This document shows positions 15,035 to 23,865 of a DNA stretch of 26,262 nucleotides, piece by piece. How positions within the stretch are numbered: position 1 is the stretch's first letter; every line of letters starts with the position of its first letter. This DNA is from Clostridia bacterium. Lineage in GTDB: Bacteria > Bacillota > Clostridia > Oscillospirales > Acutalibacteraceae. The notes below the pieces were generated by a model. It ran no database searches. It saw only the letters and a program-made list of their open reading frames with translations, and was not told the DNA's origin. A program made the position numbers and the translations under genes. Location: the NCBI GenBank assembly GCA_900752115.1, contig CAADUC010000088.1, positions 1-26,262 on the forward strand. Direction: 5' to 3'.

Positions 15035-15111
15035 CTTGTTGGCTTCTATTCTTTTGCGCAGACAGATGTTGGTTTTTTCTTTTTCGACAATCCCTTCCTT
15101 CTTTTTCCGAA

Positions 15112-15166
15112 CCTTAACAAATCTTTAGGTTTCCTCAAGGTCCCCGCAAGAGAAAAGAGGTACGAT
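15112..15166 (+). promoter_or_regulatory. Promoter of the ABC operon with 11-bp-phased direct repeats
   Basis: Three adjacent 11-base blocks, CCTTAACAAAT (15112-15122), CTTTAGGTTTC (15123-15133) and CTCAAGGTCCC (15134-15144), resemble each other; the last two share C-T-x-x-A-G-G-T. They end at the place of the -35 (15138-15143, a poor match), 17 bases before a -10-like TACGAT (15161-15166). Helically phased direct repeats replacing a -35 are the usual form of OmpR/PhoB activator sites. Confidence 0.5.
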
Positions 15167-15254
15167 AGGTGCAAAGGACGGGGAATAACGGACAGCCTGT
15201 TCCCCCGCCCGGAAAAACATCACAGAAACAGCGCTCGGAAAAGGAGGCGGGGCG

Positions 15255-15971
15255 ATGGGAGCCATCAGTCCGCGTGACAGACCTATCATTGAAGTGCGCA
15301 ATCTGCGCAAGGAGTATCCGCTCGGAAGCGAGACGGTTGTCGCACTCGGAAACATCAATCTGCAGATCATGCGCGGGGAGATCTGCTGTATCTTCGGCAC
15401 CTCCGGTTCCGGAAAAAGCACGCTGCTCAACCAGCTCGCCGGCATGGAAAAACCGACCCGCGGCGAAGTACGGATCGGAGGCGCGTGCGTCTCCCGCATG
15501 AACGAGAATGAGCTGGCGGCCTTCCGACAAAACCATCTCGGCTTCGTGTTTCAGGCATACAATCTTCTGCCGTACCTGACCATCACGGAAAACGTGGCGA
15601 TGCCGCTGATGTTCCGCGGCGTACCGCGGGCCAAAAGGGAAAAAATGGCCCGGCAGCTTCTGTGCCGCGTGGGTCTCGCCCACCGCCTCGATCACTTTCC
15701 CGGTCAGACATCCGGCGGCCAACAGCAGCGCGCCGGCATTGCCCGCGCCTTTATCGCACGCCCCGACGTCGTCTTCGCCGACGAGCCGACAGGCAATCTC
15801 GACTCCAAAACGACCGTGGAGATCATGGAAATGATCTGCGGATTTGCACGAACCTATCACCAGACCATTGTACTCGTCACACACGACCCCGAGATGGCAT
15901 CATACGCCGACCGTGTCGTTCACCTGATTGACGGCGCGATTGTCGGAGATGAAATTCAGAAAAGGAGGTAA
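15255..15971 (+). CDS. ABC transporter ATP-binding protein (MacB/LolD/YtrE type)
   Basis: A 238-residue ATPase of the type that drives FtsX/MacB-like mechanotransmission transporters. Walker A is [13 protein letters not shown] (about 47-59), the Q-loop is [12 protein letters not shown], the signature [15 protein letters not shown] is at 152-166, Walker B is [10 protein letters not shown] (171-180), the D-loop is NLDS, and the H-loop His210 is in [18 protein letters not shown] precedes the ATG. The next gene starts 5 bases after the stop. It powers the permease at 18110 and is probably induced by the two-component system upstream. Confidence 0.94.
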   Translation: MGAISPRDRPIIEVRNLRKEYPLGSETVVALGNINLQIMRGEICCIFGTSGSGKSTLLNQLAGMEKPTRGEVRIGGACVSRMNENELAAFRQNHLGFVFQAYNLLPYLTITENVAMPLMFRGVPRAKREKMARQLLCRVGLAHRLDHFPGQTSGGQQQRAGIARAFIARPDVVFADEPTGNLDSKTTVEIMEMICGFARTYHQTIVLVTHDPEMASYADRVVHLIDGAIVGDEIQKRR

Positions 15972-15976
15972 CGCCG

Positions 15977-18106
15977 ATGCGTCCTGTCATCTTCAAAAAG
16001 GCCGCGGCCCTTGTGCTCGCCGCCGCTCTTCTGTTCTCCCTGTGCCTCCCCGTTTTCGCTGATTCCCCGGAATCGGGAGAGGGTTCCTTCTTTGCTACCG
16101 GCTACACAATCTCCAAGGGCCGTCTCACACGCGGCGCGGCCACGGACATCACCGTTTTCGTCAAGAACGTCTCCCTCACCGCGGACACGTTCCAGCCGTC
16201 CAACTACGATTTCAGCAAACTGATCGACAGCTTTTCCGGCGGCAGTGTCTCCGTGGAGAAAAAATCCACTGGCTCCGACCCTCTTGAACTGCGCGTACGC
16301 TTCTCCAAACTCAAATATTCCGGGACGGGCCAGGCCCTGCGCTTTCAGATCACCCCCAGGGACAGCGGCGTTCCGCAGCTCATCGAATTAACGATCGCGG
16401 AAGCAGGCATAACCGAGGACAAGCCGAAGACGGACAACGACTCCCCCGCGGCCGAGCCGATGGTACTGATCTCCTGCAGCGAACAGAAGGAGCCTCTCGC
16501 CCCCGGCGGGGAAACGGAGCTGACCGTCTCCTTCCGCAACCTGAGCGACCTCGAGCTGCGTTCCCCGGTCGTTACCTTCACCCCCTCGGATTCCCTGACC
16601 ATCCCCGGCGGTTCGTATTCCTTCCTCCTCGACGCCATCAGGGGCAAGCAGACCGGCTCTGTCAAAGTCAAAATCCGGGCTCTTGCGTCCGTCTCGTCTC
16701 CGAACCAGTCCCTCCAGGCCGATCTCAAATTCACCTACTTCAACAATGTCGCGGACGCGCAGGCGAGCGTCTCAGAAAAGTTACCCGTGGCGGCCGCCGT
16801 ATCCGGCAGCACAGCTCCGCCTGTCGTGCTTGCGTCGCGCTCCGAGCTCAAAAAGCCAATCGCTGCAGGCGAAACGGCGGAACTCACCGTAACCTTCCTC
16901 AACATGGGAAGCACCAAACTTCTCTCCCCGCTGGCCTCGTTCACCCCATCCGAGTCTCTGCTGATCGAGAGCAGCACGGGCAGCACCCTCCTTCCCGACC
17001 TGGAGCCGGGCAAGAGTGCCTCCGTAACGCTCAAGCTCCGGGCGCTCCCGGAAATTTCCTCCGCCAACCAGTCGATCCAGACGGAGCTCAAGTACTCCTA
17101 TGACGCTTCCGGCACGATGACGCAGGGCGACTCCTCCGACCGTCTGACGATCCCCGCCGCAGCGGCCTCGTCCGCCGCGGGAAAAGAGAGCACGGAAGCC
17201 CCGGTGCCGCATGTGGTCGTCTCCGACTTTTCCTTCGGCGGGGAGAGCGTCGACGCCGGAAGCGATTTCGAACTTCGCTTCCGCTTTGAGAACACGGGAA
17301 AGCTCCCCATCGAGAACGTCCTCATGACGGTCGACGGCGGAGAAAACTTCACCATCTCCGGTGGAACCAGCAGCTTTTTCTACACTTCCCTTGCCGCCGG
17401 AGCCAAACAGGAGCAGACGCTTCCCCTGCAGGCTCTGCCGGGCGCAAAAAGCGGCGCGCAGAGCGTTTCTCTCTCCTTCAAATACGAATACGTCGATGCG
17501 GGAAAACGGGCTTCGGCAAGCGAAGACGTCCGGCTTTCCATGCCCGTTGTGCAGCCGGACCGCCTCGAGATCAGCGAGCCGAAGCCGCCTGAGTCCCTGT
17601 CCGTAGGCGAGGAAGCCGTTTTGACGCTCCCGTACGTCAACAAAGGAAAGGGAGAGATCGCCAACGTGGAAGCTACGGTGGAGGGCGAGGGCGTCGAGAC
17701 GCCGTCCAAAACGCAATATGTGGGCAACATCGGCGCGGGCGCGAGCGGCAGCATCGGCTTTGTGTTTACGCCGCAGGAGGCGGGTGTGCTCCCGCTGGTC
17801 ATCAAAGTGACGTACGAGGACGCAAACGAAAAAGTGCAGACAAAGGAATTTCCCGTGGAGCTGATCGCGGAGGATCCCTCCATCGACGCCATGCTTGACA
17901 ACGATTCCCCCCAGGAGGAACCGGAGGAAAGCGGCTTCCCGTGGCTTCCCGTTCTCGGCGGCACCGGAGCGGCGGTCTTTCTCGCGGTGGCGGCCGCCAT
18001 CCTGATCCGCCGCAAAAGGAACAAACCGCAGGAAACGGACGCTGCATGGAGCGAATGGGAAGACCCGGAATCCGAACCGGAAGATCCCGGGAAGACGGAG
18101 GAATGA
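15977..18106 (+). CDS. Membrane-anchored secreted protein with repeated CARDB/COG1361-like domains
   Basis: A 709-residue exported protein. The signal peptide is MRPVIFKKAAALVLAAALLF with probable cleavage after VFA near residue 28. The extracellular part is a series of about five beta-sandwich repeats. Two adjacent ones are clearly homologous, recognised by E-L-T-V-(S/T)-F-x-N, F-T-P-S-(D/E)-S-L and S-x-N-Q-S-(L/I)-Q-x-(D/E)-L-K. A third and fourth are more divergent (FELRFRFENTGKLPIENVLM; AVLTLPYVNKGKGEIANVEA). One TM helix (WLPVLGGTGAAVFLAVAAAI) near 655-678 is followed by RRKRNK and an acidic tail. It sits between the ATPase and the permease, where other systems encode a HlyD-type adaptor, so it is probably the extracytoplasmic partner. 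Its ligand is unknown. Confidence 0.85.
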   Translation: MRPVIFKKAAALVLAAALLFSLCLPVFADSPESGEGSFFATGYTISKGRLTRGAATDITVFVKNVSLTADTFQPSNYDFSKLIDSFSGGSVSVEKKSTGSDPLELRVRFSKLKYSGTGQALRFQITPRDSGVPQLIELTIAEAGITEDKPKTDNDSPAAEPMVLISCSEQKEPLAPGGETELTVSFRNLSDLELRSPVVTFTPSDSLTIPGGSYSFLLDAIRGKQTGSVKVKIRALASVSSPNQSLQADLKFTYFNNVADAQASVSEKLPVAAAVSGSTAPPVVLASRSELKKPIAAGETAELTVTFLNMGSTKLLSPLASFTPSESLLIESSTGSTLLPDLEPGKSASVTLKLRALPEISSANQSIQTELKYSYDASGTMTQGDSSDRLTIPAAAASSAAGKESTEAPVPHVVVSDFSFGGESVDAGSDFELRFRFENTGKLPIENVLMTVDGGENFTISGGTSSFFYTSLAAGAKQEQTLPLQALPGAKSGAQSVSLSFKYEYVDAGKRASASEDVRLSMPVVQPDRLEISEPKPPESLSVGEEAVLTLPYVNKGKGEIANVEATVEGEGVETPSKTQYVGNIGAGASGSIGFVFTPQEAGVLPLVIKVTYEDANEKVQTKEFPVELIAEDPSIDAMLDNDSPQEEPEESGFPWLPVLGGTGAAVFLAVAAAILIRRKRNKPQETDAAWSEWEDPESEPEDPGKTEE

Positions 18107-18109
18107 GGT

Positions 18110-19444
18110 ATGAACCGAAACGATCTGATCCGCACCTGTGTGCAGAATCTTCTGCGGCGAAAGTCGCGCACCATGCTGACTGTGCTCGGCGTTGTCATCG
18201 GCTGCTGCTCCATCGTCGTGATGGCGTCTATCGGCTTCGGAATGCGGGAGTCCCAGGAACGTCTGCTGTCGCAAATGGGAGATCTGACCATCATTACCGT
18301 CACGCCGCCGCAGAAGGGACGCGGGAAACAGCAGCTCGACGACGCGCTCATTGCAAAGCTCCGATCCATGCGCGGCGTACAGGCCGTTACCCCCAAGCAG
18401 GAGCTTGACGGCGTGTCCGTTTCCCTGCAAACCGGAGCGAACGGGCGTTTTCGGACGGACTGGGCCACCGTTGCCGGATATGACACAGCACAGCTCGAGG
18501 CCATGGGCTACCGGCTCAAGGAAGGGCGCTGGCCCAAGCAGAAGGGTGAAATTCTCGTGGGAGAATACTTTGCCTACGCCTTCCGGGACACACTGCGCCC
18601 GGAAGGATCCGACACCATCGATCGATGGAGCGGAGAACCGGATGAAAACGGAAACTATTCCAATCCTCCTGATCCGTACTTTTCCCCGCTTTCCCAATCC
18701 GTCACCCTGACTGCGGAGACAGAAACCCAAAGCTTTCCTTTTACGTACAAGGTGGTCGGCGTTTTGAAGGAGGACAGCTCCAAAGGCTACGAAACGACGG
18801 AAGGCATCCTGATGACACTTTCCGATTTGCAGGACGTTCTTTCCAAAACACAAAAGCCGGGAACCAAAAAGCAGGGCTACGGCTCTCTCCTGGTAAAAAC
18901 GGCGGCTCTCGACGCTGTCGCGCCGACCGAGAAGGAGATTAAAACGCTCGGGTTTCCCACCGACTCCATGGAGAGCATCCGCAAGCCGATGGAGGAGGAA
19001 GCACGGCAAAAGCAGCTCATGCTCGCGGGACTTGGCGCCGTCGCCCTCGTCGTCGCGGCGCTCGGCATCGCCAATACGATGATGACGTCCATCTCCGAGC
19101 GGACGCGCGAGATTGGAATCATGAAATCGCTCGGCTGCTACGTGTACGACGTCCGAAAACTGTTTCTCCTCGAGGCCGCCGTCATCGGTTTCGTCGGAGG
19201 GCTGTCCGGGTGCTTCATCAGTTTTCTCGTTTCCACGTCAATTAACTTTTTCTCTCTCGGGCCTCCCGCTGTGGAAAACCTTCTTCCCGCTATCGTGGGC
19301 GGAGAAAGCATTTCGCGTGTTTCCGTCATTCCCCTCTGGCTGTACGGCTTTTCCATCTTGTTTTCCGTCCTGATCGGCGTTGGTTCCGGATTCTACCCGG
19401 CCAACAAGGCTGTGCGCATTCCGGCTCTCGAGGCCATTCGCTGA
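18110..19444 (+). CDS. MacB/FtsX-type ABC transporter permease
   Basis: A 444-residue permease with the MacB_PCD-FtsX architecture. TM1 is about 22-44 (MLTVLGVVIGCCSIVVMASI), an extracellular domain runs about 45-300, and three C-terminal helices are about 302-325 (ALVVAALGIANTMMTSI), 350-376 and 408-430. The end PANKAVRIPALEAIR is the family signature. S-E-R-T-R-E-I-G-I-M-K-S-L-G after TM2 is the coupling helix that contacts the ATPase. The ATG is 3 bases after the preceding stop. The system probably exports or extracts a compound at the membrane (antimicrobial, lipid or peptide). The substrate is not evident. Confidence 0.93.
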   Translation: MNRNDLIRTCVQNLLRRKSRTMLTVLGVVIGCCSIVVMASIGFGMRESQERLLSQMGDLTIITVTPPQKGRGKQQLDDALIAKLRSMRGVQAVTPKQELDGVSVSLQTGANGRFRTDWATVAGYDTAQLEAMGYRLKEGRWPKQKGEILVGEYFAYAFRDTLRPEGSDTIDRWSGEPDENGNYSNPPDPYFSPLSQSVTLTAETETQSFPFTYKVVGVLKEDSSKGYETTEGILMTLSDLQDVLSKTQKPGTKKQGYGSLLVKTAALDAVAPTEKEIKTLGFPTDSMESIRKPMEEEARQKQLMLAGLGAVALVVAALGIANTMMTSISERTREIGIMKSLGCYVYDVRKLFLLEAAVIGFVGGLSGCFISFLVSTSINFFSLGPPAVENLLPAIVGGESISRVSVIPLWLYGFSILFSVLIGVGSGFYPANKAVRIPALEAIR

Positions 19445-19522
19445 CAGACACAGCGCCAAAGAGGGACTGCCGCAAAAGGAAAATCCGATCGCAATCTGCT
19501 CAAAGGAATCAAAGTCAAACGC

Positions 19523-19571
19523 AAAAACCTGCCTCAAAAGGGATACGATTCCGCTTTGGGGCCGGTTTTTT
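19523..19571 (+). terminator. Terminator-like dispersed repeat, copy 2
   Basis: AAAAACCTGCCTCAAAAG (19523-19540) pairs, with a mismatch, with CTTTGGGGCCGGTTTTTT (19554-19571). It ends the ABC operon and is related to the elements at 14985 and 23866. Confidence 0.75.
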
Positions 19572-19714
19572 GTGCATTCCTGCTTAGCAGAGCCATTTTT
19601 CATCGTGTCCCTTCCTTTACATTTGTTCAAAAACGGTAAAGGTACAAATCTTTTGACAAAATCCCTTCTTCTTGCCTAAAAAAGAAAAAATAACTAACAA
19701 TTGTTTTAATTAAG

Positions 19715-19743
19715 TTGCACAATCCCAAAAAAAGCATTATAAT
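19715..19743 (+). promoter_or_regulatory. Sigma-A promoter of the AraC gene, with an overlapping inverted repeat
   Basis: TTGCAC (19715-19720) and a perfect TATAAT (19738-19743) with a 17-base spacer. CCCAA (19724-19728) and TTGGG (19745-19749) form an inverted repeat flanking the -10, and AACAATTGTT (19697-19706) is a palindrome just upstream. Both could be operators. The leader is about 90 bases long. Confidence 0.65.
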
Positions 19744-19839
19744 ATTGGGTAGATTACACAGAGAAGTTCTGCGTCCAAAATACTTGACAGAAAGGTGTGC
19801 GCCAAGGTACAGACCCCGAACGCAACAGGAGGTCTATCT

Positions 19840-20700
19840 ATGAATTCCACCCACTACATCATGCCTCCCACTGACGGCTCGGCCGTCGAAGAATCCAACG
19901 CCAGACTGCTGTATATCAGCTGCGCCCAGTTCAGTCAGGAATGGAACTCCACACTCCACACCCATTCCTGCGCCGAGCTGTTCTTTGTAACCGGCGGAAG
20001 AGGGCGCTTTCAGCTGCAGGAAGAAAGTTTCCCCGTATCCGTCGGCGATTTGCTCGTGGTAAACGCGACGGTACCGCACACGGAGCTGAGCCAGGCGGGT
20101 TCTCCGATGGAATACACGGTTCTCGGCGTGGACGGTCTGGAAATTCTCGCCGACACAGAGGGCTTTGCAAAACTGCATCTCGACTCCGGCTGGGAGGAAA
20201 TCATGTGGTGCCTGCGCCTGATTACTCAGGAGGCCCGCGGCGGGCAGACTGGATATCAGACGGTCTGCAATCATCTGCTGCACGTGATTCTGCTGCGTTT
20301 GTTGCGCCGGGACGGCCTTTCCCTTGCCTCGGATACGCCGGAGCGCAAAATCAGCAAGGAGTGCAGCCTGGTACGGCGGTACATCGATAACCATTTCAAG
20401 GAAAATCTCACGCTTGATCAGCTTGCGGATGTGGCCCACATGAATAAATACTATCTGGTCCACGCATTCCGGAGAGAATACAACGTCTCGCCGATCAGCT
20501 ACCTCATTGCGCGGCGGACGCAGGAAAGCCGCTTTCTTCTCTCCAACACCGATCATACGCTCTCCCAAATCGCGCAAATTCTCGGGTTCTCATCTCCGAG
20601 CTACTTTTCGCAGAGCTTCCGGCGCATGGAAGGCATCAGCCCTCTTGAGTACCGCAAAAGCTTCCGGCGCGTCGGCGAGCGGGAAAAGTCCGACAAGTAA
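19840..20700 (+). CDS. AraC-family transcriptional regulator 1
   Basis: A 286-residue regulator. The N-terminal cupin-like sensor has TLHTHSCAELFFVTGGRGRF and VSVGDLLVVNATVPHTE. The C-terminal double HTH begins near SLVRRYIDNHFKENLTLDQL, with the first helix pair in LADVAHMNKYYLVHAFRREY and the second in LSQIAQILGFSSPSYFSQSF, and closes with GISPLEYRK. The ATG at 19840 has AGGAGG at 19827-19832; an in-frame TTG-type start at 19795 would lie before it. The second AraC gene starts 12 bases after the stop, so both are co-transcribed. It probably senses a sugar and controls the adjacent amino-sugar genes (inference). Confidence 0.9.
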   Translation: MNSTHYIMPPTDGSAVEESNARLLYISCAQFSQEWNSTLHTHSCAELFFVTGGRGRFQLQEESFPVSVGDLLVVNATVPHTELSQAGSPMEYTVLGVDGLEILADTEGFAKLHLDSGWEEIMWCLRLITQEARGGQTGYQTVCNHLLHVILLRLLRRDGLSLASDTPERKISKECSLVRRYIDNHFKENLTLDQLADVAHMNKYYLVHAFRREYNVSPISYLIARRTQESRFLLSNTDHTLSQIAQILGFSSPSYFSQSFRRMEGISPLEYRKSFRRVGEREKSDK

Positions 20701-20712
20701 AGGAGGCTCCGC

Positions 20713-21621
20713 ATGGCGTATACTCCGCTGCACCCGCAAAAGCCTCTTTCCGTCGAGGCCCTCTATACCGTGCATTACTTTGAATATTCCGGCAGCTACG
20801 CTTTTCCGGGCGAAACCCATGATTTCTGGGAATTTCTCTATGTAGACAAAGGAATTCTGCGCGTCACGGCGGGGGAACGCACCTGGGAACTTTCCACCGG
20901 GCAGATGATCTTTCATCAGCCCGGTGAGTTTCATGCGCTCTCCGCACTCGGCGTCGCCCCCGATCTCGTGGTGGTGAGCTTTGCGTGCCAAAGTCCATGC
21001 ATGGATTTCTTCCGGAACCTCATCACACACGCGGGAGCGGAAGAACGCGCCCTGCTCGCCCGCATCATCGAGGAAAGCCGGGCCGCCTTTTCGACGCCGC
21101 TGAATTCTCCTTATACGACCCTGATGGAGCGAAGGACGGAACAGCCCTTCGGCAGCGAACAGCTGATCTGTGCCGCGCTCGAGGAACTGCTGATTCGTCT
21201 GATCCGCCACGGCGATCATCCTGCCGTCAAGCCGCTGCCCACCGGCTCCCAGGATGAAACCATCGCGCGGGTAACAGCTTATCTGGAACAGCATGTGGAA
21301 AACACTCTGACGATGGAACAGATCTGCCGTGACAATCTGATCGGCCGCAGCCAGCTGCAGAAGCTTTTTCACGCGCAGACGGGCGGCGGCGTCATGGAAT
21401 ATTTCAGCCGTCTGAAAATCCAGGCGGCACGCCGTCTGATCCGGGAGGGGAGACTGAATTTCACACAGATTGCCTCTCGTCTCGGCTATCAGTCCATCCA
21501 TTATTTTTCCCGGCGTTTTCACCTGATTACCGGTATGACGCCAAGCGAATATGCGCACAGTGTGAAAATACTCGCGGAGCTGCCGGGAACGTCTGTGGAC
21601 GATCGTACAAACAATGGATAA
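20713..21621 (+). CDS. AraC-family transcriptional regulator 2
   Basis: A 302-residue regulator. The cupin part has YAFPGETHDFWEFLYVDKG and STGQMIFHQPGEFHAL. The C-terminal HTH region includes ETIARVTAYLEQHVENTLTM, QICRDNLIGRSQLQKLFHAQ and IASRLGYQSIHYFSRRFH, ending GMTPSEYAHSV. AAAGGAGG stands just before the ATG. It is not a recent duplicate of regulator 1, since the sequences differ throughout. Two different AraC proteins in one transcription unit suggest two inducers or targets. The catabolic genes start 115 bases downstream. Confidence 0.9.
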   Translation: MAYTPLHPQKPLSVEALYTVHYFEYSGSYAFPGETHDFWEFLYVDKGILRVTAGERTWELSTGQMIFHQPGEFHALSALGVAPDLVVVSFACQSPCMDFFRNLITHAGAEERALLARIIEESRAAFSTPLNSPYTTLMERRTEQPFGSEQLICAALEELLIRLIRHGDHPAVKPLPTGSQDETIARVTAYLEQHVENTLTMEQICRDNLIGRSQLQKLFHAQTGGGVMEYFSRLKIQAARRLIREGRLNFTQIASRLGYQSIHYFSRRFHLITGMTPSEYAHSVKILAELPGTSVDDRTNNG

Positions 21622-21653
21622 GATTGTCTATTTCTTTTCCGGCGCATTCGGGC

Positions 21654-21694
21654 TACAATGAAAGCAGAAAGAAGGGAACGCGGCAAAGCGTTCC
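21654..21694 (+). promoter_or_regulatory. Candidate promoter and leader hairpin of the amino-sugar genes
   Basis: TACAAT at 21654-21659 is a -10-like element with only T-rich sequence where a -35 should be, fitting an activated promoter. Downstream, GGAACGC (21675-21681) and GCGTTCC (21688-21694) form a 7-bp leader hairpin about 43 bases before the ATG at 21737. Confidence 0.4.
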
Positions 21695-21736
21695 GGGGAG
21701 TCAAGTTCAACATTTTGATTGGAGAGGATGGTTTTC

Positions 21737-22663
21737 ATGAGCAAACCGGTTCTTGTTGTGATGGCCGCGGGCATGGGAAGCCGCTACGGAGGACTGAAGC
21801 AGATTGACCCTGTGGGAAACCACAACCAGCTCATCATTGACTACTCGATTTACGATGCGCGCCGCGCCGGATTCGAGACAGTCGTCTTCGTCATCAAGCA
21901 TGAGATCGAGGAAACCTTCAAGAGCGCCATCGGCGACAGACTCTCGAAGATCATCCATGTCGAGTACGCCTATCAGGAGCTCGCTGACCTTCCGGCAGGC
22001 TATTCCATCCCCGAAGGCCGCGTAAAGCCCTGGGGCACGGCGCATGCCATCCTGGCCGCCCGCAAGGTCGTCAACGGTCCGTTCGCCGTCATCAACGCCG
22101 ACGACTATTACGGCCCGGATGCTTTCCGCACCATCTATCAGTACTTGGAGGAGCACCCCGACCAGCCGGATTGCTATGAGTTTGCGATGGTTGCCTATCT
22201 TCTGGGCAACACGGTCACGGAGAACGGCCACGTCGCCCGCGGTGTGTGCGAGGAGGACGAAAACGGCTATCTCGTACGCGTCACCGAGCGCACCCGCATT
22301 GAGAAGGACGGCGAAAACGCCCGCTTCACCGAGGACGACGGCAAAACCTGGACGGAGCTTCCCGGCAGCACCATTGTTTCGATGAACCTGTGGGGCTTCA
22401 CCCGCAGCTTTATCGACGAGGCGGAAAAGCGCTTCCCCGCTTTCCTGGATAAGGCGGTTGTCGAAAATCCGCTCAAGGGCGAATATTTCCTGCCGAGTGT
22501 CGTGACGCAGCTGCTCGAAGAAAATAAAGCGCGCGTCAAGGTGCTGCGCAGCACGGACAAATGGTACGGCGTAACGTACCGCGACGATAAACCGGTCGTC
22601 GTCAAGGCGATCGCCGATATGACCGCGAGCGGGCTGTACCCCGACAATCTTTGGGAGGATTGA
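21737..22663 (+). CDS. Sugar-1-phosphate nucleotidyltransferase
   Basis: A 308-residue NTP-transferase-fold protein with the N-terminal signature VLVVMAAGMGSRYGGLKQID (the usual G-x-G-x-R-x-G-G-x-K is kept), a Mg-binding Asp pair in FAVINADDYYG, and WGTAHAILAAR as the base/sugar pocket. The ATG at 21737 has GGAGAGG at 21721-21727; in-frame starts at 21719 and 21728 would overlap that site. The kinase follows after 6 bases. Together the pair can turn N-acetylhexosamine into the 1-phosphate and then UDP-sugar, as AmgK/MurU or NahK/uridylyltransferase do. UTP and the sugar specificity are inferred. Confidence 0.82.
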   Translation: MSKPVLVVMAAGMGSRYGGLKQIDPVGNHNQLIIDYSIYDARRAGFETVVFVIKHEIEETFKSAIGDRLSKIIHVEYAYQELADLPAGYSIPEGRVKPWGTAHAILAARKVVNGPFAVINADDYYGPDAFRTIYQYLEEHPDQPDCYEFAMVAYLLGNTVTENGHVARGVCEEDENGYLVRVTERTRIEKDGENARFTEDDGKTWTELPGSTIVSMNLWGFTRSFIDEAEKRFPAFLDKAVVENPLKGEYFLPSVVTQLLEENKARVKVLRSTDKWYGVTYRDDKPVVVKAIADMTASGLYPDNLWED

Positions 22664-22669
22664 AAAGAA

Positions 22670-23782
22670 ATGGGACAGGCGGAACAATATCTCCAGGACG
22701 CGCTCAGCGCGTTTGATTTCGGCGGAGAAGTTGTCGGCGCCGTGCGGTACGGCATGGGCCACATCAACGACACCTTCTGCGTCCATACCCAGCCCGGCGA
22801 GGATCCCTGCCGCCGCTTTATCCTGCAGCGGATCAGCTCCGGCGCGTTTCATCATCCGGATCAGCTCATGGCCAACATCGTGGGCGTGACTTCCTTCCTG
22901 AGCAAGGAAATTGCCGCTGCAGGCGGCGACCCGGCCCGCGAGACGATGCAGGTCATTCAGACGAAGGACGGCAAGAGCTTCTACTCGGACGCGGAAGGCG
23001 GCGCATGGCGTGTGTACCCCTTCATTGAGGATACTGTCTGCCTGCAGGCCGCTGAAACGCCCGAACTTTTTGAGGCTTCCGCCTTTGCCTTCGGCAACTT
23101 CCAGCGCATGCTCAAGGACTATCCCGCCGACACGCTGTATGAGACGATTCCCCATTTCCATGACACGGAGGATCGCCTCAGAAAGCTCAAAGCGGCGGTG
23201 GCCGCCGACGCCATGGGCCGCGTAAAGGACGTACAGCCCGAGCTCGATTTTGTCGCCGCCCGCGAGGCTGACTGCTCCGTCGCTCTGCAGGCCCTGCGCG
23301 ACGGGAAGCTCCCCCTGCGCGTCACCCACAACGATACGAAGCTCAACAATGTCCTGATCGATCGCGCCACCGGCAAGGGGGTTTGCGTCATTGATCTCGA
23401 CACCGTCATGCCGGGGCTTTCGATCAACGATTTCGGCGACTCGATCCGTTTCGGCGCAAACCACAGCGCGGAGGATGAGCGCGATCTCTCGAAGGTCAAC
23501 TTCGACATCTCCCTCTTTGACGTCTACACGAGGGGCTACCTCGAGGGCGCGGCCGGCGCGCTGACCGACGCGGAGCTTGATTATCTGCCCTGGGGCGCGA
23601 AGCTCATGACGCTTGAGTGCGGCATCCGCTTCCTGACCGACTATCTTGAGGGCGATCACTACTTCCGCACGCACCGCGAGGGCCAGAATCTCGACCGCTG
23701 CCGTACCCAGTTGAAGCTCGTCTCTGACATGGAACAGCAGTGGGACGATATGAAGGCGGTTGTAGACAAGTACAGAGCATAA
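22670..23782 (+). CDS. nahK: N-acetylhexosamine 1-kinase-like phosphotransferase
   Basis: A 370-residue protein of the APH/choline-kinase fold that resembles, as I recall it, the bifidobacterial N-acetylhexosamine 1-kinase NahK along its length. Shared features are YGMGHINDTF near 27-36, GGAWRVYPFIE, ETIPHFHDTEDR, LRVTHNDTKLNNVLID with catalytic Asp222, VIDLDTVMPG with the Mg-binding Asp, FGDSIRFGA, and LTDYLEGDHYFRT. NahK phosphorylates GlcNAc and GalNAc at C1 in mucin and milk-oligosaccharide salvage. GGGAGG about 11 bases upstream is the ribosome site. No lacto-N-biose phosphorylase gene is in the window, so the free N-acetylhexosamine must come from elsewhere. Confidence 0.85.
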   Translation: MGQAEQYLQDALSAFDFGGEVVGAVRYGMGHINDTFCVHTQPGEDPCRRFILQRISSGAFHHPDQLMANIVGVTSFLSKEIAAAGGDPARETMQVIQTKDGKSFYSDAEGGAWRVYPFIEDTVCLQAAETPELFEASAFAFGNFQRMLKDYPADTLYETIPHFHDTEDRLRKLKAAVAADAMGRVKDVQPELDFVAAREADCSVALQALRDGKLPLRVTHNDTKLNNVLIDRATGKGVCVIDLDTVMPGLSINDFGDSIRFGANHSAEDERDLSKVNFDISLFDVYTRGYLEGAAGALTDAELDYLPWGAKLMTLECGIRFLTDYLEGDHYFRTHREGQNLDRCRTQLKLVSDMEQQWDDMKAVVDKYRA

Positions 23783-23865
23783 ACCGCTTGCCCTCATCCG
23801 GCAAAATGGAATGGCCGCGGCATGAACATGCCACAGCAAGCTGCATAAAAGAACAGAAGTCCACA

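Noticed and set aside
16781..19009. Long minus-strand frame of 742 codons
   Set aside because: A shadow of the CARDB protein and permease genes in GC-rich DNA; rich in Arg, His and Gly and with no ribosome site or domain.
19784..19789. TTGACA close to the first AraC gene
   Set aside because: The only -10-like hexamer 18 bases on is poor; the promoter at 19715-19743 is much better.
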